A DNA stretch of 64,000 nt from Agapanthus africanus (GCA_030015575.1 JASDDO010000026.1:29218079-29282078), one strand, 5' to 3'. Counted from the stretch's first letter, positions 20,636 to 33,039 are shown. Made by a program: numbers and translations. Notes: generated from the sequence alone by a model not told the origin.

Positions 20636-20815
20636 CGCTTACAAGTCCTCTCGACTCGTAAGAGGGAAAAATTCTCTTATAGGATCCTTACGACTTATAA
20701 GAGAAAACCACACTTAGGAATCCTTATGATTCCTAAGGAGAAAAACCCACCTACGAGATCCTCTCGATCCGTAGGGAGAAAAGTCTCTATGAGACCCTCA
20801 CGGCTTATAGAGTTG
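20636..20815 (+). repeat. Array of ~36-bp hairpin units (B, block 2)
   Basis: Five units, including CTCTTATAGG/CTTATAAGAG, CTTAGGAATC/GATTCCTAAG and CTCTATGAG/CTTATAGAG, around loops ATCCTTACGA or close variants. The matching C block is at 49585-49765. Confidence 0.75.
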
Positions 20816-21105
20816 AAAAGTCTTAGGCAGCAGATCTGAACCTATGGCCTAAGCCATCGCTATTTCTTAAGAAAGTCGGAATACTCGTTCCAATCATCCG
20901 TCAACCATGTTTGCTAAGATGGTATGTGGATAATAAAAGAAAGAAGAAAGCGACGGAAAGAGCATCTGATCTACATTTGATCAAGCGTCCGAGACACATT
21001 CGTTCATGCAAAAGATTCAGAACAAAAGATAAGACAGGCTAGGAAAAACAAAAATTTTCATTAATATTGCCCGAAGTTCTTACAATCATAAAAGTAATAA
21101 ACGAA

Positions 21106-21619
21106 AATTACAATGGAATAACCTCAGATCCAGGGCATGGATTGAGGAACTCGAAAGCGACCCTATCTATGACTTTCCAAGCCTCGCGGACCATCCTAGT
21201 GTGCTTTCTTTCGCGAGCACAAGCGTCAGGATCCCCCCTGATGTCTTCCACCCTCCGATAAGCAGCAAGTATGGCAGACTATTGAAAGACCTCGTGCAAG
21301 AGATCGATAAGGCTGTCTCGCCGTCTCTTTGAGATAAAGTTCAACAGGTACACCGAGTGCACCTTATCCTCAGCGGCATCCAGCGCCCTAAGCGGCACAC
21401 CGGAACAGAACAGGGGAAGCGCTTCCAAGATGGCTCCCACGATAAGCTTAAGGAGGGAGGAACGCCGGGGAAGCAGTGGACCATTGTACTCATCGAAGCG
21501 ACTCATTATTTCAGCACACTCCTCGTTTGTGAACTCCCGATTTTGAGAGCGGCCAAGTCGGCGAATGTCCCCGTAAGAGATGATCTCGTTAAGAGCATAC
21601 ATGTGGGCGTCCATTGTTC
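21106..21619 (-). pseudogene. B antisense cargo gene, unrecognised protein
   Basis: On the minus strand an ATG at 21614 follows a splice-acceptor-like TTTCACAG by five bases. The 111-residue open frame (21614-21279) starts MDAHMYALNEIISYGDIRRL; coding-like sequence extends on to about 21106. It looks helical, with charged and hydrophobic positions alternating and a basic ISKRRRDSL segment. It has no similarity that I can see to the C antisense protein, although the upstream promoter, exon and intron match C closely. I do not recognise the family. It appears broken. Confidence 0.5.
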
Positions 21620-21977
21620 CTGTGAAAGAGGATCAACATAATTATCAGAAAGACTGATTAAGCAAAACGATATAATATACCGAGGAATAAAACGCCATCG
21701 TTAAACTTCAAGATCGATGAAAAACTCCTAGGAGTTCGGTTGAATGATTTGGAAGGAGCAAAGCTCCATTAATGAAATGAGAAAATACAGGAAAGATCTT
21801 TCAGAGAGCAAAGCTCTAGTAATGGAACCCTAATAGGGCTCTCCTTAGTCTTCTATAGACCCCCTTAGAGCAAAGCTCTGCTAAGTGAAACCCTAAATGG
21901 GTCTTCTTTAGATCAGGGATCTATTGATAGCAAGGCTCTTAAAATTGATTTAATTTAATCAAAATTAATATTTTTAC
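21620..21977 (-). other. Predicted 5'-UTR intron of the B antisense gene
   Basis: Minus-strand donor TTTTTAG|GTAAAAAT and acceptor TTTCACAG, 358 bp. The donor context is the same in C (intron 55504-54858). The intron is A/T-rich with repeated AGAGC-aaa-GCTCT micro-hairpins. Confidence 0.55.
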
Positions 21978-22088
21978 CTAAAAATTCTCTAAAGTTTGAA
22001 CTTTTAAAAATGTTTAAACAAGAGAGCAGTGCTCTGAGTTCTGAAAGTAAAATCGTGAAGATGAAAATCATCTAAAGGAACAAAGGTC

Positions 22089-22097
22089 CTATTTATA
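22089..22097 (-). promoter_or_regulatory. Antisense TATA box of B
   Basis: Minus strand GCCTATAAATAGGACC, between the polypurine tract and the antisense gene. The same sequence is at 55619-55627 in C. Expected start is near 22062, giving an ~85-nt first exon. Confidence 0.65.
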
Positions 22098-22189
22098 GGC
22101 ATCAAATACCCTTTCAACTCCCAAGAGTTACCGCGATGGTTGGAATTCTGCCACCGCTGCGCTCACGTTTGGAAGGCCACGTAAGCGCA

Positions 22190-22204
22190 ACGGTGGGGGG
22201 CATT
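22190..22204 (+). other. Polypurine tract of B
   Basis: ACGGTGGGGGGCATT directly before the 3' LTR; C has a longer version before 55734. Confidence 0.7.
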
Positions 22205-24702
22205 TGTTTCCCCCAATCAGAGCAAAGCTCTGCTGGAAATTCAAAATTCAAATTTTGAAGCAACGCTTCAAATCCCGGGCGCAACGCGCCACGTGTCCGG
22301 CGCTGATACGTCAGCGCAGCGCCCAAGAAGGCGCGCCCAATCAGAGCAAAGATCTATTAAAGGAAGAAACGCTTCAGTTGCGCTAGTGCTGCGCTGCGCG
22401 ACACGTGTCAGCGCAGATGCGCTGGCACAGTTGCACTAGAGCTGCGCTGCGCGACACGTGTCAGTGCAGATGCGCTAGCGCAGTAGCGCTGCGCTGTGCG
22501 CTGCGCGACACGTGTCAGCACAGTTGCGCTGCGCTGTGCGCTGCGCGACACGTGTCAGCACAGTTGCCCTAGTGCAGTTGCGCTGCGCTTTCGCTGCGCG
22601 ACACGTGTCAGCGCAGTTGCACAGCGCTGTGCGCTGCGCGACACGTGTCACGCGCTGGGGCATCTGCGCCAAACAGAATTAAATTTTTAAGAAATCTTTT
22701 CTGTTCTTGTTAAAACAAGAAGATTTTCTTCTGCAAAGCAGAAGCCCTTGGATCAAAGATCCAACGGTGGGGAAAATTCCCCAAATCACTCAGAGAAAGA
22801 TCTCTTTAACAAATTTAACTAATTTATGGGCACTATAAAAAGGAACCTAGGCCTCAATTCAAAGGCATCAACATTTCTTTAAAAAAAGGTCAAGAACTTC
22901 AAACAGAGAGAACTCTGAGAAAATTCCAAGAGAAAGGTAAAGAACCTTCATAAAATAAAAGAAGAAATTTCTTCTAATAGATCATTGATCTAAAAACAAG
23001 ATCAATAATCTTTACATAAAAAAACAGTGCTTTGCACTTCTTATGAACCTCTGGTTCTTCAAACAAAAGAAAAATTTATTTTTCTTTGATCTAATTTAGA
23101 TCAAGAAATTAAATAGTGCTTTGCACTTCTGTTCTTGAATCTAAAAGATTCTTAGTGCTCTGCACTTACAAACTGCGCTGTTGCGTTCTTAAGAGAGCGC
23201 CACGTGTCAGCTATAGAACCACTTGCGCTACGCGCTCTTGAAATAGAGCTTTGCTCTCTGGAATTGGCGCAACTCATCAGAGCGCGCCACGTGTCGGCAC
23301 GCAACAGCGCAGCGCACTAGCGCACTGCGCTAGTGCGCTTGCGCTCACCAGAGCGTGGCACGTGTCACCATCATACGAGTTTGCGCTCAATATTTAGCGC
23401 AAAGCGCCTGACAAGCCACGTAGGGCACTGTCAGAGTATTTAATGCTCTTTATTATTAAAGAAAATGGACAGAGCCCAATTAAAAGGCCTAACAGGCCTA
23501 ATAAAAAATGCTATGCATTTTAAAAAGGGGGGGAGGGCAAAGCCCAAACAAAAGATAGATGCTCTGCATCATTTATAAAAGGGCAAAGCCCAATCAAAAC
23601 AAGAATAATGCAGTGCATTACTAAAAAGGGGGTAAAGCCCTAGCACAGGCCAAAGACAAAAAAATATTGAAACTGGACTTAGCCCAATATTGGCCATAAG
23701 TCCTTAAATTAAATTGGCCGAGCAAGATCGCTCTCATAAATCAATTTATATCCGGTTCGAGGGTACATCTCCGAGCTCCTCTGACACCTATCGTTGTAAT
23801 CCTTCAACGACGTCAGAGAGGTGACGGGTCCCGAGGACCACATACATGAATATTAGACTGCGGGGTCCTTAAACTAATATCGGACCGGGACGTCCTTAAA
23901 CTAATATCGGACCGAAACGTCCTTAAACTAATATCGGACCGGAACGTCCTTAAACTAATATTGGACCACCACGTCCCTAAACTAATATCGGACCACCACG
24001 TCCCTAAACCGGAATATAGACCACCACGACCCTAAACTGGCGATGGACCACCACGTCCCTAAACTGGAAAATGGACCACTATGTCCCTAAACTGGAACAA
24101 TAGAGCCTCCAAATGCTCTTTTGCCGGATCTAAACGGTCCTGTTTAAGTTGATCTTAGCCCCAGATACGGCTAACGTATCCTTAGACATTTAAATGAATG
24201 ATAAAACCCCAAATCAACTTTGGTTCAAGGGTACATCTCTGAACTCCTCTGACACCTGTCGTTGTAATCCTTCAACGACGTCAGAGAGGTGACGAGTCCC
24301 GACGGCCAGATATTAAATCGATCACCACGTCAAGTTGATCTTAGTCCAAAACAGGACTAACGTATCCTTGATGAACTTTTAAGTTGATCTTAGCCGCAAC
24401 GCGACTAATACATCCTTAAACTAAAAACACCAAACCCAAATCTAAGTAAATACGGATTTGGACTAATCCACGTCCTACGGGCTTGCGCCTGCAGGGAAGA
24501 GCGTCCCCACAATCAAAAACCCCTCACCCTGAGGGGGAATCTGACGAAGTCTGCTACATCGGCCGCATCCATCTAAACCTCCGATACACGGTACCATAAA
24601 TCAACTTGGTATCTTCGGAGAGGTAGACGGATAAAACCACATAGCATATGCCCCGAATCTCAGGCAAGACGCAAAGTCTGCGCCGCCTTTCGGAGGGGAA
24701 CA
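22205..24702 (+). repeat. B 3' LTR
   Basis: Starts TGTTTCCCCC and ends GGGGAACA, and is followed by the GCGCC duplication. Layout matches the 5' LTR (G-box array, TATA near 22834, micro-hairpins, 30-bp repeat), with lengths differing by under 100 bp and a few percent divergence by eye. Confidence 0.9.
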
Positions 24703-26864
24703 GCGCCACGTGTCAAAAGCTGACACGCCAGCGCAGCGCCCAAGGCAGCGCACCCAATCAGAGCAAGGCTCTATTTAAAATGAAAATATAGAAAGCAACG
24801 CTTCAGCTGGGTTGCGCTCTGCGCTGCGCAACACGTGGCAGCGGAGTTGCGCTAGCGCAGTTGCGCTGCGCTCTGCGCTGTGCGACACATGTCAAGCGCA
24901 GGCCCGCTTGCGCCAACTATGCCAGCACTAAAACAGAATTAAAATTCTAGAAAAATCTTTCTGATCTTGTTAAAACAAGAAGATTATCTTCTGTAAAACA
25001 GAAGCCCTTGGATCAAAGATCCAACGGTGGGGAAAAATCCCTAAATCACTCAGAGAATGATCTTTTTAACTGATTTAACAAATCAAATGGCACTATAAAA
25101 AGGCCCCTAGACTCCAAGTCTAAAACACATTGAAGATCACTGAGAATTCACAGAGCTCTTCTAAAAACTTTGAGAAGAACTCGGAAAGAAAAGAAGGTAA
25201 GCCTTTGAAAAGAAGAATTTCTTCTAAAAAGATCAATGATCTAAGAACAAGATCAAGATCTTAAAATAAAAAAAAGATAAAAATAAGAATAAAATATCAA
25301 GTAATTTACTTCTTCTTTAGATCTTTCTGATCTAAATAAAGGCATTGCCTTTTGTTGAACCATTGGTTCTGGAATCTTAAAAGATTCTTTTCTTTAATCC
25401 AAAAATTGGATTAAGATATTAAACAGTGCCCTGTACTTATAAATCTGCACTGTTGCGCTCTTGGGTTGGCGCAAGCCACCAGAGAGCGCCACGTGTCAGC
25501 CCCAGAACGAACTGCGCTATGGGCTACTAAAACAGAGCACTGCTCTCTTGGTTTGGCGCAAGTCACCAGAGCGCGCCACGTGTCAGCAGCGCAACGGCGC
25601 AGTGCACTGCGCTAGCAGACTTGCGCTCACCAGAGCGTGACACGTGTCACCTCTACATGGACTTGCGCATTGCGCTCATCAATTGGTGAAAAGCGCCTGA
25701 CAAGCCACGTGGCACACTGTCAGAAGATTTAATGCTCTGCATTATTTAAAAGAGGAACAAAGCCCAATTAAAAAGGCCTTACAGGCCTGATAAAAATGCC
25801 ATGCATTACTTTAAAAAGGGCAAAGCCCAAACAGAGGTCTGTTAGACCAAAACAAATGTTGTGCATTTAATTAAAAGCCCAATGCTAAGCATTAATAAAG
25901 GGCAGAGCCCAAGCAAAGGCCTAATAGGCCAATGATAAATAAAATGTTGAACATTTTCAACTGGACTAGGCCCAATACTGGCCGTAAGTCCTGAAATTAA
26001 CATTGACTGAGCACGACTGCTCTCTTAAATCTATTTACACCCGGTTCAAGGGTACATATCCGAACTCCTCTGATATTTGTCGTTGTAATCCTTCAACTTC
26101 TTCAGAGAGGTGACGGGTCCCGACAACCACACATCGATACGGACGGCGGGGTCCTTAAACTCGTGGATCGAAACGTCCTTAAACTAATATTTGTCCCAAA
26201 ATGGGAACGTTGGACTGAAATGTCCTTAAACTAATGTTCGTCCCCAAATGGGAATGATGGACCACCATGTCCCTAAACTGGAAATCGACCGCAATGTTAT
26301 TAAACAAAACAATAGAGCCAATTGCTCTCTTGTCGGATCCAAACGATCCCGTTAAGTTGATCTTAGTCTGGAGATTAGGCTAACATATCCTTAACGAAAG
26401 TTTAAGTTGATCTTAGCCTTAAATAGGGCTAACGTATCCTTAAACCAAAACCCCAAACCCAAATCTAAGAAAATACGGATTTGGACTAATCCACGTTCTA
26501 CGGGCGACGACATAAATTAGTCTCCGTATACAATCCACGGGCAACCACAAACAAAACAAACACCCACGACACGAAGTGAAATTCTGGAGAAGGAGAAAGT
26601 TGCTACCGCGGTGCGGTAGCGTAATTAACTGCAGGGGCTTGCGCCTGCAGGGAAGAGCGTACCCACAATCAAAAACCCCTCACCCTGAGGGGGAATCTGA
26701 CGAAGTCTGCTACATCGGCCGCATCCGTCTAAACCTCCGATACACGGTGCCATAAATCAACTTGGCATCTTTGGAGAGGTGGACGGATAAAACCAAATAG
26801 CATCTGCCCCGAAATTCAGGCAAGACGTTCGCCACGTCTCTGTCGCGTCTTTCGGAAGGGAACA
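24703..26864 (+). repeat. C 5' LTR, main part
   Basis: Continues the 11008-11023 sliver after B and matches the C 3' LTR from 55823 on. It carries the TATA box near 25094, micro-hairpins, the 30-bp repeat (about 26150-26300) and the U5 hairpins, ending GGGAACA. The normal primer site does not follow; after GATTCAGGCA the sequence enters antisense-gene material. Confidence 0.8.
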
Positions 26865-26874
26865 GATTCAGGCA

Positions 26875-28370
26875 AAACCACATTTACCGTCTCCACTGGA
26901 GCACGGGGCACTGGTGGCACGTCCGCAATAGCACGAAGTAATCCGCGCGGAGGGCTCAACACGCGCGGTGGTCCAGCTCCAGAATCCTTCAGTGGAGGAT
27001 CAACCGGGGTCCTTGGCTTCAGGAGAGCCTTGCGGTTGCCGCTGGGAGGCGCGCCCTTGCGGTCAACCAGCATGCGCTTCTCCTCACGGATAACTGGACC
27101 CATTGCGTGCGCGTACCAAGCCACGTACGCATGGAGGACCCGGGGGACATAGCTCGGCTCGCTGATGAAGAAGTGGGAACCCGTATTCATCCGCGTAAAA
27201 TGGTGCAGCGCGCTCCGTATCCCCTCCATGCTGGCCGCGGGATCTTCCAAAAATGCCTCCAGCGGGTCCTCCTAGTTATAGCTGGATTGTTGGGCGAACC
27301 GGTAGGGGTTATACCTCATGAAAAGCGCCGTCTCGTTCTGCTTGAACACCAGGTAGCCCGGCCGAATGGAGTAAAGGTGAAGAATCTCTCGGGCTTTCAG
27401 TACGGAGGCCCCGTCCTTGAAGCCGTCACGCAGCGCCACCACCGCCTTGGAGGTTTCTGAGCCAATGGTCACGACTTTATCCATAAAAGAAATCTTCTCT
27501 CCGACCAGGTGTGGACGAAGGAGCAACCCCCTAGCCTCCCGCGGAGGCGCATTCACGATCGAGGCACCGATCAGCCGTATGACTCTGGGGAATCTGCACC
27601 TCTCAAAAAACGAAGGGCTCGTGTGGATGCCGAACACCCCGTGCACATGCATTTCCATCCACGAGGTGAAGTAGTGCATCGGGAAATTGGCAGGCTGCAC
27701 CCCAGGTTCATTAGCGTCTGCCGCCACGTTAAGTCCATTATATAGATGAGCCAACCCGGCGATTCTTATTGACAACTGCAGGCAGCCACCATCCGATGCG
27801 CTGGGTAGAAAACGGACGGCCGCATGTAGCGCGGGTGCATGGGGAGCGCAAAGCTGCACAGCCACAATCCCAGGAACCCTAAAAAGAAGGTCTCTTCATC
27901 AATGCCTGGGGCGGCGATTTCTGATAAGGGCATGATGGCGGCATCAGGGAGATAGAAATCCTTTTGATCGTTTTCCGATATTGGTCGACGATCTAAGCCG
28001 AAGCCGAAAGGGTCATCGAGCTTGGCGAACTTTTCACCCCGCTCCGATAGAATCTCCGGTCGAAGGAAGCGGGCGATAAAATCTGCGAAACTAACTCCCC
28101 AGACTCCTGATTCCATATAGAGACCTTTGTATATGTTCAGTACCTTCACCAAGCCCGGAAACTGGTGCTGAATAGCATTCTCCGGCGTCAAATCAAATAC
28201 CAGCGGCTTGGTGGTGAAGACGTACTCGTCAGGAGGAAGCAGCTCCTCGTAATGCTCCCCCCTCACCGGCAAGCCCAAGATCTCGACGAACTCTTCCAAG
28301 GAAATAGAGACTTCCCTGTCCGTCATAAGGAAGGTGTGGGTGGGGATGTTCCATTGTTCGATGAAACTCC
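26875..28370 (-). pseudogene. Partial second copy of the C antisense (plant-mobile-domain) gene
   Basis: Nearly identical to 52835-54320 in the same orientation. It covers the plant-mobile-domain-like core with the TFLMTDREVSISLEEF and LGLPVRGEHYEELLPP segments, a GLWLCSFALPMHPRYMRPS region and the downstream PRVLHAYVAWYAHAMG segment. The copy lacks the start, promoter and coiled-coil end. It replaces the primer site, leader and front of gag in C, and joins the capsid sequence at about 28371 across a few shared bases. It is broken and most likely a reverse-transcription chimera. Confidence 0.75.
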
Positions 28371-30430
28371 TGCTTCGCCAGTTCGTCGGCAGCTTGTCGG
28401 AGACGGCATTTGAATGGTACTCCGAGCTTCCGAACGACTCCATCAAAACCTTCGCTGAAATGGAGTTGTTGTTTACCCAGCGCTTCGCAAGTGCCAGTAA
28501 GCATACTCCAATAACAGCTTTGATTAATGCAAGAGTAAAGACGGGCGAGACTTGGGTTCAATATGCAATCCGATGGCGGAACTTGTGGTCAAAGTTGCGA
28601 ACAACGCATTGAGGAAGCACCGGTGGTGGGCATATTCGTGGGCACCATAGATCCATGCAACTATCTCACAGTTCATGATGTTCTTTAAACCAACCACGTT
28701 CTAAGCCTTGATCGATATGTTAGCCCAGATGGATCAGATGGGTCACAGACCATCTCCTCCAAAGCCGGACTCTTGAAATGAGAAGGGGAAAGGGAAAGCG
28801 ATCGTCATCGGCAATGCTCAACAACAGCCGAGCAACTTGAAGCCGGTTGTTCATCAAAACAATATGCGTCCACACCTATCCCTCGAGGAGAGGCTGGGAT
28901 GTCCTTACTCGTTTCCTCAGAATAAAACGAGAAGACTGTTTGAACTGGTATTGCGTAACAGACTCATTAATCTACAGGAGTCAAGACATCCATCGCAGCC
29001 AAACGACGTCAATGATCCCAATTACTGTCCCTATCACCGAGTATTGGGTCATCCGATTGAAGATTGCTAGGTCTTCAAAAACTGGATTGAAGATCAGTAT
29101 CAGCAAGGCAAGTTCGCGTTATCCGAAAGATGGAAGGTGGACCCGCCGCAACCTCATACTTCTAAAAAGGTGAATACGCCGGGGGCAACGTGCTCCCTTG
29201 TTGAAGAAGCTCCATGGGAGGTAATGTTATCAGCCAAAACCAAAAGGATGCTGAATGATCTCAAGACATGCCCGGCGGTCAGGTGGAAGAACCCGCTAGA
29301 ACCCCAGATCATTGAAGGGATGTTGAAGCCGCGCCCAACTCCAAGGACCGGTGGTGATGGCCCAAGCATTCATACCCAGCCATCGAAATCTTAAAAGAAG
29401 AAGAAGAAGAGATCCAAAAAGCCCGTGAAGCCTGGTGACAAGCGCACGGACTTACAGAAACAAATTGACGCGCTGGAGGAGTATAATCAGAAGGCACGGA
29501 CTCCTATCACGCTCCAAGAGTTTCTCAGCCACGTCTTTCAGGAGGAAGATGATGGAGAAAGCCCGTCGGATGAATCTGAGGGTTACGTGGCGAGTTGTCA
29601 TATGATCTCACACTCGTTTACAGACGATGAGAAAACTCCTTGCACTGAGAAGCTAGGGGCAGATCCTAAACCGGAACTTCCGGGGCCATCAGATGAATCA
29701 ATTGATGCATTCCTCAACGAAGCTCGGTTGAAAAGTAAAGCTGATCGGGAACGCGAGACGGTCATATTTGAAAGGGCCAAGCGCCGGCGACTAAACGAAA
29801 GAGTTGAGACACTCCCATCAAATCAAAAGACATCTGTTGCGGATAAAAACAAATTCAAGACGAGGAAAAGGTTTGCTAAAGCCATATCGATGGGGATGAA
29901 GCTACCACCCTCTGAAGGAAACATTGCTGGCAAAGCAGAGATGCACCCTTCCTATTGCTTGTATCATCGGAAGGTTTCGCACCCCACCGAAGAGTGCAAA
30001 GCTTTCAACAGATGGTGGCAGGGGTATGTTGTTCACCGGCAACATTTTAAGCGCGAGAAGCGCAAAACTCGTCAGGAGCGGAAAAGTACGACCGAGGAGC
30101 TTAGAAGAACTACCGGCGATTGTCGCATGGTTAACGCCAGGGAAGCGCAAATTCTCACATTCGGGAGCAACTCTGACGAGGAAATGGCTCTTAGCCCTCT
30201 CTTTAAAGAGTCCACCTCGGGAAAAGAGGATGAGCCGAAGGCCTGCGAAAATATCCGGCTGCGTAATCGTACGCTACCCGAAAAAAATCTTGGACCCTCA
30301 AATAAAAAAGATAAGGGAAAAGAAAAGGTCTCTGAGGATATCGCCTTAGATGACCAAGTCATGGAAGAGCAACCGCCAAGGACCCGCCAAAGAAAAATAA
30401 GGTGGACTACAACGTTCTGGCACACTTGAG
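28371..30430 (+). pseudogene. C gag region
   Basis: Starts inside the capsid domain (LLRQFVGSLSETAFEWY, FAEMELLFTQRF) and continues through the RPYSFPQ-like module (~28885), the knuckle CPYHRVLGHPIEDC (~29025), a region shared with other Tat-like elements (TPITLQEFLSHVF, ~29500) and a second knuckle CLYHRKVSHPTEEC (~29955). An LTFGSNSDEE motif lies near 30155. The frames are broken, and the front of gag is missing because of the chimeric join. Confidence 0.75.
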
Positions 30431-31526
30431 GAAGTTACCCTCGCAGCTCAGTATTCTCGATGCCCTCTTACTATCAAAAGAGGAAAGAGATTCATTGATC
30501 AAAGCGCTACAGGAGCCGGAGCAATTCCAAGCTTTTCTCGCCGAAGAAAATATGAAGGACGAGCTGGAGGAAGTACACACGGCCGATGTCACCTTCGGCG
30601 ATGAAGACCTCCTCCTTGGGACATGCGAACACAATCGTCCCCTCTATGTCTCAGGGTATTGCCATGATATAAAGATAGGCAAAATCTTGGTTGACAATGG
30701 GTTCTCCGTCAATCTTCTCAATGTACGGGTATTGAAGGAAATCTGCATGAGCGTCCAACACCTCGCTCGGGACAAGATCACCATCTCCGGGTTCGACTCT
30801 CAGTCATCACGGATGTTTGGGTCCGAGATACTGACGTTACGCTTTGGGCTGCTCGTCACTGATATCAAGTTCTACGTCATTGACGCCAAGATGTGCTATA
30901 ATGCTTTGCTCGGCCGACCCTGGTTACACGAGTACAACATCATCCCTTTTACACAGCATCAGTGTATGAAATATTTTAAGGATGGTCTCGAGTATACCGT
31001 AACGGGAGAATTGAACCCATTCTCCGTAAACGAAGTCCGCAAATATGAAGACGCAAAATACTTCTTACCAGATTTCGAAGACACGGAGAGGTGTCACAAG
31101 CCAGAGAACAAAGCTATCGCCACAATCCCGGTCTTCGGGAGCGATACCGAGGAGGACGAAAAGTTAGTCTATTCCGGGCCACCCCAACACAACAAACCGG
31201 GACTGTCCGCTCCTCTGTTGATCTTTGGCAGCGATTCGGAAGATGAATTCCATGCTGTATTCTCCGCTCGGCCTTCAATACGAACTTTTGCTAATGAGGA
31301 GCAAAGTTTACAGCCTTCAACAGGCTGTGAAAGACGAAAATGCCGCTCCCTGTCAACCTGTTGTAAAAAAGGCGCGACACAGAGGCAGAAACAAGTCAAA
31401 AGGCGGAAAAGACATTCAGCAAAGACAAAGCGAGACCAAGAAGCCACGCAGTCGGGAATCGAGCGGTCCAGATTTGTCCCTTATGAAGAAAATGAGTCGA
31501 GCATACTCTTTTACTCAAGAGGGTAA
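30402..31526 (+). pseudogene. C pol: protease
   Basis: 374-residue frame. A conserved LPSQLSILDALLLSKEERDS lead-in (as in other plant Tat polyproteins) is followed by an aspartic protease around ILVDNGFSVNLL (~30686) with the flap/second half ALLGRPWLHEYNIIP (~30904). The remainder is acidic, with two motifs PVFGSDTEED (~31127) and LIFGSDSEDE (~31217). Retroelement protease cuts the polyprotein in the particle. Confidence 0.8.
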
Positions 31527-33030
31527 TAGGGAATCCTCTCAAACACTGCTTCACCTTCAAGAACTGGGTCGAAGATCAGTATCATCTCGGCAAGTTTGCT
31601 CTATCTGACAGCTGGAGGGTGACGCCGCCACAGAAGCATGAACCCAAGGCTACGAGAGTAGAACCAAATACACATCGGTCTTGGAAGCGAGCTCGCACTT
31701 GTCATATGGTGACGATATCAAAAGAAGAGCCCGAGAATATGGATGACCTTCCCTGGTGCTTCGAGAACAGCGATAACGAGGTGATCTCAGAATTTCTGCC
31801 AGCACCGAAAGAGCTGGAAGATGGAATACACACCACTGCGGATAACCTCAAGAAAATTGAGTTGGGGAAGGCGAACGACCCGCGACCAACATCCGTTAGT
31901 GAACTGCTATCTGAAGAAAGGGTGGCTTCATTAAAAGACCTGCTTATGCAGCATAAAGATTACTTCGCATGGAGCTATTCCGAAATGCCAGGACTAGATC
32001 AAGAAATTGCTGTGCATAAATTGGCGATATCCCCGGACGTTAAACCAATCAAACAAGCACCGAGAAGAATGCGGCTCGAGCTTGAGATGAGCATTAACGC
32101 CGAGGTCAAGAAGCTGATCGACTCCGGCTTATCCTGGAACTTCAATATCCTGACTGGATCGCCAATATTGTCCCGGTAATGAAGAAAAATGGGACGGTGC
32201 GCATATGTGTAGACTTTCGGGATCTCAATAAAGCCTGCCCGAAGGATGATTTCCCAGTGCCAGTCACCGAGCTGATGATAGATAACACGTCCACTCATGA
32301 AGTTTTCTCATTCATGGACGGCTCATCAGGATATAATCAGATAAAGATGCACCCTGAAGACTAGAAGCACACCGCTTTCCGGACCCCGCTGGGTATATTC
32401 TGCTACAAAGTGATTCCCTTCGGTCTAAAGAATGTCGTTGCCACCTATCAGAGGGCCATGACGAAGATCTTCGATGACCTTATACATGAAATCGTCGAAT
32501 GCTATATCGACGACCTCGTGGTTAAAAGCAAATCATACGAGGAGCATTTATAGCATCTGAAGACCGTATTTCAACGCCTTCGGCAATACAACTTGAAGAT
32601 GAACCCTCTCAAGTGCGCATTTGGGATCTCCTCGGGCAAATTCCTGGGATTCATAATCCGACACCGAGGTATCGAGATAGATCTGTCAAAAATCAAGGCG
32701 ATCATGGGAATGCCCCCGCCAAGGACCCTTAAGCAATTACGGTCTCTCTAAGGGAAGCTCGCGTACATTCGACGATTTATAGCCAACCTGTCAGGCAAGT
32801 GTCGCCCTTACAGTCACCTGATGAAGAAGGGAACCCCTTTCATTTGGAATCACAAATGTCAGAGTGCGCTGGACGAAATCAAGCAGTACCTGCAGAATCC
32901 GCCAGTGTTGGCTGCTCCGGTCAAGGGAAAGCATCTTATTCTTTATACAACCTCCCTCGAGGGTTCCTTAGGTGCATTGTGGGCATAAGAGAACGACCAA
33001 GGGAAAGAAAGAGCTCTCTATTACTTAAGT
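31527..33030 (+). pseudogene. C pol: linker with third gag-like module, then reverse transcriptase
   Basis: A gag-like tail (KNWVEDQYHLGKFALSD, ~31560) is followed by a linker, then RT: YFAWSYSEMPGLD and KPIKQAPRRM (N-terminal part), RICVDFRDLNKACPKDDFP (~32200), FMDGSSGYNQI, and the polymerase core YIDDLVVKSK (~32503). RT copies element RNA into DNA. The region is broken in several places. Confidence 0.8.
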
Positions 33031-33039
33031 CGAGTTCTA

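Larger units (their letters stand above)
11024..24702 (+). mobile_element. B: gag-only Tat-like LTR element
   Basis: 13.7 kb, flanked by GCGCC on both sides (11019-11023 and 24703-24707). LTRs of about 2.58 and 2.50 kb begin TGTTTCCCCC and end GGGGAACA. The internal part has a primer site, a gag region to about 17150, no recognisable pol, a 3.5-kb repeat-rich region, an antisense gene and a polypurine tract. Much of the sequence parallels element C, so B is a non-autonomous relative that inserted into its cousin's LTR. The gag is broken in a few places. Confidence 0.9.
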
